Source: CAZYHS01 sp964647545 (GTDB taxonomy: Bacteria > UBA10199 > GCA-002796325 > 1-14-0-20-49-13). From it: DNA of 64,000 nucleotides. Location of the stretch: assembly GCA_964647545.1 (NCBI GenBank), contig CAZYHS010000009.1, forward strand, positions 1-64,000, written 5' to 3'. This document shows, one piece after another, positions 58,705-64,000 of this stretch. A model generated the notes under the pieces. It made no database searches. It saw only the letters and a list, made by a program, of their open reading frames with translations, and was not told the DNA's origin. Each line of letters starts with the position of its first letter. The stretch's first letter is position 1. A program made the position numbers and the translations under genes.

Positions 58705-59172
58705 TTATAAAAGCGTTTTAAGCAGAGGCGGCGTGTGGTGTTCGGTTTTTTTATCGACACACTCGCAGCACGTCGAGCTGCTTGACGATTTTGAGCATTT
58801 GCAGCAGTTCGCTTCGACTATTTTTGTCGCATCGTCGATCTCTTTTATTATGGCGGTGTATTTTTCTATCGAGGCTAAAAGTTCCGCCCGCTTTTTTCCC
58901 AAGAACTCTAGCAGGGCGGGGCTGGTCTCGCTCGCCTTGGCTCCGCTATGGCGCAAATGCAAAAGTGCGCCGATCTCTTCAAGCGGCATGCCGATCTCTT
59001 TCAAGGCAAGGATTGTTTGAATGCGTTCGAGTTGTGACGGAGAATAAAGCCTGAATCCTCCGACCGTTCTTTCGGTCGATATTAACCCCAGCTCTTCGTA
59101 GTATCGAACTGTCCTTGCGGAGATATTTAACCGCTTTGCGATATCTCCAATTTTGTACCCCTTGAGTTCCAT
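58705..59172 (-). CDS. MerR-family regulator with Cys-rich C-terminus
   Basis: This 155-residue protein has a winged-helix MerR domain at about 6-72 (YKIGDIAKRLNISARTVRYYEELGLI, GFRLYSPSQLERI). A dimer coiled-coil covers about 85-122. The tail has six cysteines: C123, C124, C126 and C135, C136, C138, in two CCxC groups separated by a Ser-rich spacer, followed by H145 and H146. Such a tail may bind a metal or an Fe-S cluster. It is first in the merR-nifU-nifS operon, which suggests a local regulator of Fe-S assembly, in place of IscR. An operator-promoter lies at 59191-59234. The start at 59172 is preferred over the upstream ATG at 59208, which is within the operator. Confidence 0.88.
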   Translation of the reverse strand: MELKGYKIGDIAKRLNISARTVRYYEELGLISTERTVGGFRLYSPSQLERIQTILALKEIGMPLEEIGALLHLRHSGAKASETSPALLEFLGKKRAELLASIEKYTAIIKEIDDATKIVEANCCKCSKSSSSSTCCECVDKKTEHHTPPLLKTLL

Positions 59173-59190
59173 GTCTAAGAGGGTAGTAAA

Positions 59191-59234
59191 CCTTAACGTT
59201 AATGTCAAGGTCTGTTGTCAATTATTTGACCTTG
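59191..59234 (-). promoter_or_regulatory. Promoter-operator of the merR-nifU-nifS operon
   Basis: CCTTAACGTTAATGTCAAGG (59191-59210) is a dyad, CCTT(A/G)AC-N6-GT(T/C)AAGG. On the minus strand it contains the -35 TTGACA (59203-59208), with TACCCT 17 nt further on. A second dyad, CAAGGTC (59206-59212)/GACCTTG (59228-59234), overlaps it. MerR regulators bind dyads in this position between -35 and -10 and can activate or repress. Confidence 0.6.
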
Positions 59235-59331
59235 GCTACCAATTCTTACCACATTGAGAAAAGGCGTATTTAGACGACATTGGTAAAACCTTTAAAAAAC
59301 AAACTGTTAGCTTAAATATGTGAACTTTTTT

Positions 59332-59348
59332 TTGGCATGGCTTGTGCA
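59332..59348 (+). promoter_or_regulatory. Sigma-54-like promoter before the 59394 gene
   Basis: TTGGCATGGCTTGTGCA has the GG (59334-59335) and GC (59346-59347) elements exactly 10 nt apart and TTGGCA matching the consensus. The start would be near 59359, 35 nt before the ATG. The region 59235-59331 between the divergent operons may hold enhancer-binding sites. Confidence 0.55.
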
Positions 59349-59393
59349 GTTAAAGCGGGCGAGGGTTCGAGAGAAAAGTGGGGGAGATAAATT

Positions 59394-59813
59394 ATGAAGA
59401 CCGACCCAAAGAGACTTAAAGTCAGGTTCGAGCTCGATGCCGGAAAATCGGCCGGCGTCGAAAATGAGCCGAAACGACTTTCACCGCTGGAACAAATCAA
59501 ACAGACAGGCGGAGTCGCTCATGCCGTTAAAAGCGGTCAAAAGCGTTCGCCCGACAGCATGCTGGCCGTCTATCGCGACAGGCTGACCTACACGTTCATT
59601 CTGGATAAGGAGGTTGCGTCGATCCATTTTGACAGATCGCGCCGTGAAATATTTTTCAAAGGGCACAATATCGCAAATATGGAGTTGAGTCCCCAGCAGA
59701 TAGGCGCCCTGAAAGAATTGCAGGGCATTCTGGCCGAGGACGAGCAGGGAAAACTATTATTTAACGATTATGTAGCAACTTTGGGTCATCTGCTGACCGA
59801 TAAGTCTAAATGA
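59394..59813 (+). CDS. Unknown protein, first gene of a possible sigma-54 operon
   Basis: This is a 139-residue protein with no signal peptide or membrane segment. Residues 1-55 are basic and probably flexible. Residues 60-100 alternate in a beta pattern (YTFILDKEVASIHFD, REIFFKGHNIANMELS). The rest is helical. No family is recognised. GGGGGAGATAAATT stands before the ATG. The next gene follows 55 nt later with no terminator. The composition (Lys/Asp-rich) is like its neighbours, so it does not look transferred. Confidence 0.65.
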   Translation: MKTDPKRLKVRFELDAGKSAGVENEPKRLSPLEQIKQTGGVAHAVKSGQKRSPDSMLAVYRDRLTYTFILDKEVASIHFDRSRREIFFKGHNIANMELSPQQIGALKELQGILAEDEQGKLLFNDYVATLGHLLTDKSK

Positions 59814-59868
59814 GGGCTGAACTCGGGCTGTGGCGGTGTATCCAAGGCGGCTTGCAACAGGTGATAAA

Positions 59869-60312
59869 ATGAGCAGGGTCCAAAACAACATAAGACAGAT
59901 AGCAAGAGAGACCCCTCAAACCCGCTCGGTTAGAGGCTCTGCGGGGGCTCCTGTTTCCGGAGAAGATGTCTATCTCGGCGAAAATACCGACACGGCAAAG
60001 GCCGTTTATGACCAGATGATAAGCGGAATTCGGGCAAGATGCGATTCGAACGGCTCGGTTTGTCTGGGCGAAGTTAACGTCGGCAAAATGGCGGTCCTCT
60101 ATAAATTTCATCCGACCGTGCGCGCTCGGACCTACCTGCTGGGATTGCTCGAAAAAATTAACTCGATTTTAGATAACAAAGATGGTAGCCCTCACTTCGA
60201 CCGTTTGAGAAGCACAGCCAGTGCCTGCCGCAGAGAGGTGGTCGATGCGCTTAAAGTCGCGCCTAGTGACGGCCGCCGCCTCGATTCTGGTAATATCGAT
60301 TCTGTTCGTTAG
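59869..60312 (+). CDS. Unknown protein overlapping comEC
   Basis: This is a 147-residue protein with no membrane segment. It contains three cysteines (two around CDSNGSVC) and basic ends. The ATG at 59869 follows CAGGTGATAAA; an upstream GTG at 59830 is less likely. It overlaps comEC by 68 nt, so translation may be coupled. I do not recognise the family; the compact length and Arg/Asp-rich composition give no clue. Confidence 0.55.
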   Translation: MSRVQNNIRQIARETPQTRSVRGSAGAPVSGEDVYLGENTDTAKAVYDQMISGIRARCDSNGSVCLGEVNVGKMAVLYKFHPTVRARTYLLGLLEKINSILDNKDGSPHFDRLRSTASACRREVVDALKVAPSDGRRLDSGNIDSVR

Positions 60313-62449
60313 TCATTTTTCGCGGCCGTCCAAATCGCAAAACGAAATAGCGGGTTTCATTGAGGCCTTTGGCCTTTCTACGCGCAAGTGTGTCGGCGTG
60401 GTCGGCAGAGTTTCGCCCGATAAGGCCGAGGTTGATCTTCGCGGCTGCTATGAGCGCGGTAGGTTCGTCGAGCTGCGCGGGAAAATCCTGCTGACCGTAA
60501 GAACCGGCGTAAAGCTTATGCCGTCGGACGAAATTTCCTTCATTTCACGAATAAAAAAACCGCGTGATTTTAAAAACGAAGGAGTTTTTTCGTACAGCCG
60601 CTATCTTGCGTCCCGCGGAATTTCCGCGATCGCGTTCGTGGGAGACATTTCAAAGATCGAAGTGAACAAAGTTTCGTCCGAACATAAGCTGCTTCGTTTG
60701 GCCGAAATGTTGCGCCTGCAGATTGCGTCCTCCTTTGCTTCGGTTAAAGAAGACGCGCTTTACGGGCTCTCGCTTGCTTTGACCATCGGCGACGACGGAC
60801 ATGTGCCGGAAGAAGTTGACGACGCTTTTCGCAGCTCGGGGCTCGCCCATCTTTTGGTTATTTCGGGCCTCAACGTTGCTTTTGTGGCGATGGCGATATT
60901 TTTTCTTCTCTGGCGGGCGGCCGCTTGTCTGCCGCGGCTTGCAGAGCGTTTTGATCTGCGCCGGCCCAGCGCTTTTTTTACGATCTTTATCGTATGGCTC
61001 TATGCGTTTGTTGCGGGGCTTGACGTTTCGGTCGTTCGCGCCGCGATAATGGCAAGCGTTTTTTTGGCAGGTATCGCTTTTGGCAGAAAACCCGACACCG
61101 TCAATTCCCTGTCGGTCGCGGCAATTATTATTTTGTTGCGCGAGCCGATGGCGATTTACGATATTTCGTTCCAGCTTTCGTTCGTTGCGGTTTTGTCGAT
61201 GGCTCTTTGGTACAAACCCCTTGTAAAATTCTTTGCGATCGAACGGCTGCATCGTGTTTTACGATATTTTGCCGAGGCATCGCTTGCGACCCTTTCGGCG
61301 ACTATGGGGGTGACGCCTCTTATTTTGTATTCTTTTAAGCAGGCTTCTCTTCTTGGATTCTTTGCGAATCTCTTTGCCGTGCCTTACGCCGGCGCAATAA
61401 TCACTCCTTTAAGCCTTGTCAGCCTGTCGATCGGCGGAGTCGCCCCCGAGGCTTTGGGCCGGCTTCAAGAATTTTTTGCTTGGAGTTTGTTGCCGCTGTT
61501 AAAGATCGCGCAGCTGTTCGCGCTTGCCGAAGCAAGGATCGACTTCCATTTTAGCCCGACCTTGTTTTCGGTCGTGTCGGCTTACGTTCTTATGGCCGGA
61601 GTTCTGTTTCTTGGGAATAAAAAACGGGCTTTCATTTTTGGCTCTTTCATTGCGGTCGCCGTGGCCGTCGATATTTTTGCCCAGCACGGTTATTTTGAAG
61701 GGCGAAAACTCAAAGTTACGTTCATTGATGTCGGACAGGGCTCTTCGACTCTTGTTGAAACTCCCGATGGTAGAAAAATCTTGATAGACGGCGGAGGGGT
61801 CGTCGGCTCGACCTTCGACATAGGCAAAAATGTGATAGCTCCGTTTTTATGGAGGCGCGGAATTTATCGCCTCGATGAGGTGGTGCTGACGCACGCGCAT
61901 CCCGACCATTATTTGGGGCTGCAAAGTGTGATCGAAAAATTCGCTCCGCAACGATTTATCTGGAACGGGATCTATCCCGCCGAAGGTGAAGATAAGGTTT
62001 TTGGCGAATTCATGTCGAGAGTCGAATCTAGCGGTGCGGCAATTCAAGTTGCAGAAGGTGTTGGAGCGATGCCCGACGCGAGCGATCTTAACGAGGCGTC
62101 GCTTGTTTTGCGTTTCGATTTCGGCAAAACGGGTTTTCTTGCGACCGGCGACATAGGCTTTGCGCGCGAAGATTTTTTAGTTCGCGGCGGTCATTTGCGG
62201 CGCGTTGATCTGATAAGCGCACCTCATCACGGTTCGGCGAAGTCGGGCGGTCGGGAATTTTTAAAGGCTCTCTCTCCGCAGTTCGGCGTGGTGCAGGCGG
62301 GTGAGGGGAACGTTTACGGTTTTCCAAAAAAAGAGGCGCTTTCAAGGCTTGAACAGGCGGGGGCGAAAGTTTTTCGCACCGATATCGACGGCGCCGTGAC
62401 GTTCGTCTCCGACGGCGAAAAGTTCGAAGTAGAAAAGTTTATCGATTAA
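60245..62449 (+). CDS. comEC: ComEC/Rec2 DNA uptake channel
   Basis: ComEC (734 residues) transports single-stranded DNA into the cytoplasm during natural transformation. The N-terminal part has a membrane segment and a DUF4131-type domain. The central Competence domain has about ten membrane segments (about 170-450), including HLLVISGLNVAFVAM. The C-terminal beta-lactamase-like domain carries DVGQGSS and the metal motif HAHPDH (H550, H552, D554, H555), thought to degrade the second strand. I used ATG 60245, after AGAGGTGG; the open frame begins at 60221. It ends in the repeat at 62446, which also forms its terminator. Confidence 0.92.
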   Translation: MRLKSRLVTAAASILVISILFVSHFSRPSKSQNEIAGFIEAFGLSTRKCVGVVGRVSPDKAEVDLRGCYERGRFVELRGKILLTVRTGVKLMPSDEISFISRIKKPRDFKNEGVFSYSRYLASRGISAIAFVGDISKIEVNKVSSEHKLLRLAEMLRLQIASSFASVKEDALYGLSLALTIGDDGHVPEEVDDAFRSSGLAHLLVISGLNVAFVAMAIFFLLWRAAACLPRLAERFDLRRPSAFFTIFIVWLYAFVAGLDVSVVRAAIMASVFLAGIAFGRKPDTVNSLSVAAIIILLREPMAIYDISFQLSFVAVLSMALWYKPLVKFFAIERLHRVLRYFAEASLATLSATMGVTPLILYSFKQASLLGFFANLFAVPYAGAIITPLSLVSLSIGGVAPEALGRLQEFFAWSLLPLLKIAQLFALAEARIDFHFSPTLFSVVSAYVLMAGVLFLGNKKRAFIFGSFIAVAVAVDIFAQHGYFEGRKLKVTFIDVGQGSSTLVETPDGRKILIDGGGVVGSTFDIGKNVIAPFLWRRGIYRLDEVVLTHAHPDHYLGLQSVIEKFAPQRFIWNGIYPAEGEDKVFGEFMSRVESSGAAIQVAEGVGAMPDASDLNEASLVLRFDFGKTGFLATGDIGFAREDFLVRGGHLRRVDLISAPHHGSAKSGGREFLKALSPQFGVVQAGEGNVYGFPKKEALSRLEQAGAKVFRTDIDGAVTFVSDGEKFEVEKFID

Positions 62450-62538
62450 TTCAGTTAGGTCTGTTGAGTCGGTTATTTCAGTTAATTCTGTTAACGGACT
62501 AAACGGAACTAACCGAACTAACTGAATTAACCTTTTTT
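62446..62538 (+). repeat. GTTA-rich repeat, copy 1, acting as comEC terminator
   Basis: This copy starts at the comEC stop codon. TTAATTCAGTTAG (62446-62458) is an exact inverted copy of CTAACTGAATTAA (62518-62530), and six T follow at 62533. Inside are GGTTA and TAACC motifs in several phases. It is 35/40 identical to the copy at 62932 over the first 40 bases after TCAGTTAG. Confidence 0.7.
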
Positions 62539-62541
62539 CGT

Positions 62542-62660
62542 GTCATTCCGGACGTAGATTCGGAATCCCCCGCACCAACTTTGTCACCCCCGAGGTAGTA
62601 ATCGGGGACCTCGTTTACATCTATTGTGTCTTTGCGAGTCCAAAGGACGAAGCAATCCCC
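62542..62660 (+). repeat. Three tandem GTC-headed palindromic units
   Basis: Units begin at 62542, 62583 and 62628, each with GTC followed by a short hairpin: TTCCG/CGGAA, CCCCGA/TCGGGG and TTGC-GTCC/GGAC-GCAA. Units 1 and 3 end in AATCCCC. This pattern is like dispersed palindromic repeats that occur between genes in many genomes. No protein is encoded. Confidence 0.6.
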
Positions 62661-62664
62661 CTAC

Positions 62665-62914
62665 CACCTCAGATAACTAATTTTCGAGACTAAGGAATCG
62701 AGCGACGCTGATTTTCTATGGCATTTGCGTACCTGCTTGACGGCCCGAACTCGCCTCAAAAAAACATGTTAATTTTCTCACAAAAGTTTTTTGAGGCTTC
62801 GGACAGCGGGCCGTCATCGCGTATTAAAAGTCTCATCAAAGTTTTACGCGAACGCATTGGACGCAAAGCCAAGAAAATCTAGCTGCTCGAATCGAAAATT
62901 AATTATCTGAGGTG
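62665..62914 (+). repeat. 250-bp nested palindrome, three-way-junction element
   Basis: The ends CACCTCAGATAA (62665-62676) and TTATCTGAGGTG (62903-62914) pair perfectly. The stem continues with TAATTTTCGA (62678-62687) / TCGAAAATTA (62892-62901), TCGAGC/GCTCGA, ATTTTCT/AGAAAAT, TGGC/GCCA and TTTGCGT (62724-62730) / ACGCAAA (62861-62867). Inside lie two hairpins: GACGGCCC (62739-62746) / GGGCCGTC (62808-62815), with GCCTCAAAAAA paired to TTTTTTGAGGC, and CGCGTATTAAAA against TTTTACGCG (62818-62850). The overall fold is a three-way junction. No ORF. It could be a MITE-like element or a structured RNA. Confidence 0.75.
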
Positions 62915-62928
62915 AAAGGGTGATGGTT

Positions 62929-63034
62929 CATTCAGTTAGATCGGTTGAGTCGGTTATTTCGGTTAGTTCCGCTAACAGAACTAACGGGCTTAACCGACCA
63001 AACAGACTTAACGGGCCAAACCGACCTAACCGTT
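62929..63034 (+). repeat. GTTA-rich repeat, copy 2
   Basis: The first 40 bases after 62932 match copy 1 at 35 of 40 positions. The rest is a chain of GGTTA/TAACC-type words (GTTAGTTC and GAACTAAC are inverted around 62964-62987). It ends near 63034. A 64-codon frame here encodes repeated Asn-Arg words and is not a gene. Bases 63035-63164 show nothing further. Confidence 0.6.
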
Positions 63035-63164
63035 TTAGACAAGATTTTGACACCTTTCTCGATTTGAGCTTGCCAAAGTACGGATGGTTGTATAAAATCG
63101 CGTCGGTTTTTTAGCAATTTCAAATAGTTAGCTACTTAAAATTCAACCAATCGCCGTCGCATAA

Positions 63165-63181
63165 ACGGCACGCTAATTGCA
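63165..63181 (+). promoter_or_regulatory. Sigma-54 promoter before the last gene
   Basis: ACGGCACGCTAATTGCA contains GGCACG and TTGCA, both full matches to the sigma-54 consensus, with GG (63167-63168) and GC (63179-63180) exactly 10 nt apart. The start would be near 63192, 32 nt before the ATG. Confidence 0.7.
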
Positions 63182-63223
63182 CCTGTTAAGGCCGGAAGAG
63201 CCCCTCTTCCCTTGGAGGTTTTT

Positions 63224-64000
63224 ATGAAAAGAAAATCACGAAATATAATTGTGGCGTTTTTGGCAGTAGGATTTTTAGCTGCCATAACTTTTGGCAAGGC
63301 CTATGCTTATCCGATTGAACCGTTAGTTCCCCTAATTCCTGAGGTCCCCGATTTTTCTAGTGAGGCGTTGCCGGTTAAGTTTTCTAGCCCTTATACTTTG
63401 CAATTGCAGGGCGGTGATGTTGTTTATGTTAACGACGTTGGAGTGTTCGATCATCCGGCTGTGTCGGGTGAAAAAAACTTTGCCTCTGCATCGAGTAAAA
63501 TTTATTTTAGTGATGTTAAGGGGGATTTGTACGCGCAGGATTATTTTGCGATTCCGGGCTATGTAACTGAAATGAATGATCGTCTCTTATGTCTTTCAGA
63601 CAGCTTGTTCATTGCAGCTGCTTTAAGAACTCCGTTTGAGCCTCTTGGTGCATCTTTTGGCGATATCGATAAGGCCATTGGAGCATGGGCGCTTGGGTTA
63701 TGTAAATCTGGTTCTAAAGATGGTTCTGAAATGAAAACCGCCGAGCTTTCCCTTGCCGATGTTCGCATGGAAGGTGACAAGGTTATCAATAACGCTAAAT
63801 GGGCCGATTCTCCGTATGCAGGGGGCGGGGCACCAATCGCACTTACCGCCCACGATGCAACGCCGGTTTTTGTAAAGGATAAATTTAACGGCGTGGTGGC
63901 ACTTTTTTACATGCCACAGCCTGAAGCAACTGAAGTGGTGTCTTACAAGAATCCACTTAAACCGCATCTGGCATATTACAAGCCAGATGACGATGGCGAG
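63224..64000 (+). CDS. Exported protein of unknown function, 3' end outside the window
   Basis: 259 codons are open to the window edge with no stop. A signal peptide with KRK, a hydrophobic core and cleavage near AYA (about residue 28) is followed by a Pro-rich mature start (YPIEPLVPLIPEVP). The mature domain is mixed beta and helix, with scattered aromatic residues and two Cys. No family is recognised. TTGGAGGTTTTT precedes the ATG, and a near-perfect sigma-54 promoter lies 43 nt upstream, so expression may be conditional. The protein should be periplasmic or secreted. Confidence 0.75.
   Translation, partial: MKRKSRNIIVAFLAVGFLAAITFGKAYAYPIEPLVPLIPEVPDFSSEALPVKFSSPYTLQLQGGDVVYVNDVGVFDHPAVSGEKNFASASSKIYFSDVKGDLYAQDYFAIPGYVTEMNDRLLCLSDSLFIAAALRTPFEPLGASFGDIDKAIGAWALGLCKSGSKDGSEMKTAELSLADVRMEGDKVINNAKWADSPYAGGGAPIALTAHDATPVFVKDKFNGVVALFYMPQPEATEVVSYKNPLKPHLAYYKPDDDGE

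Noticed and set aside
62446..63034. CRISPR array
   Set aside because: Repeats are few, differ in length and are palindromic throughout, and no regular spacers or cas genes are present.
62920..63114. 64-codon frame in the repeat region
   Set aside because: It translates the GTTA repeat into Asn-Arg-Pro words; it has no homology-like pattern.

Overview
The window is a Gram-negative bacterial chromosome segment. Evidence for this is BamB/YfgM, lipoproteins, exported proteins and a type III secretion SctV. The str-S10-spc-alpha ribosomal gene order, long NifU, FHA/TPR genes and PAS-kinase cassette suggest a deltaproteobacterium-like lineage (Myxococcota, Bdellovibrionota or an uncultured relative). 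No gene here fixes the phylum, so this is an inference.

Layout. Bases 1-520 hold a small acidic protein on the minus strand behind a sigma-54-like promoter. Bases 758-6054 are a five-gene two-component cassette: HTH-REC, REC-kinase, REC, membrane PAS kinase and REC. An EF-G paralogue and an RlmB-type rRNA methyltransferase follow. From 9189 a strong promoter drives tRNA-Thr/Tyr/Gly/Thr, an exported protein, tuf, rpmG, tRNA-Trp, secE, nusG, rplKAJL and rpoBC. From about 23.7 kb the str, S10, spc and alpha operons run almost without a break to rplQ at 42.1 kb, including secY, adk, map, infA and rpoA. rpmD is missing. An intrinsic terminator at 42200 closes this block but lies inside the next gene, a TlpA-like thioredoxin.

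Bases 42.7-50.1 kb hold a lipoprotein, secA, an isolated sctV, an iron alcohol dehydrogenase and an SCP2-domain protein. Bases 50.3-56.7 kb hold a lipoprotein, a minus-strand envelope/TPR/FHA operon, and a divergent yfgM-bamB pair. Bases 56.7-59.2 kb are a minus-strand Fe-S assembly operon, merR-nifU-nifS, in which the MerR protein has a cysteine-rich tail. A second sigma-54-like promoter at 59332 precedes two unknown genes and comEC. Bases 62.45-63.22 kb are non-coding and repeat-rich: two copies of a GTTA-rich repeat, three palindromic units, and a 250-bp nested palindrome predicted to fold as a three-way junction. The last gene, an exported protein cut by the window edge, has a near-perfect sigma-54 promoter.

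How it fits together. About 33 kb of the window makes the translation, transcription and secretion core (ribosomal proteins, RNA polymerase, EF-Tu, EF-G, SecE/Y/A). The accessory material lies at both ends and in the 42-63 kb region. The most notable items are the altered EF-Tu switch I, the EF-G paralogue lacking the catalytic histidine, the cysteine-tailed MerR in front of nifUS, three sigma-54-like promoters in front of uncharacterised genes (one probably reaching comEC), and the three-way-junction repeat. All calls were made by reading the sequence; no database search was run, and promoter positions are predictions.
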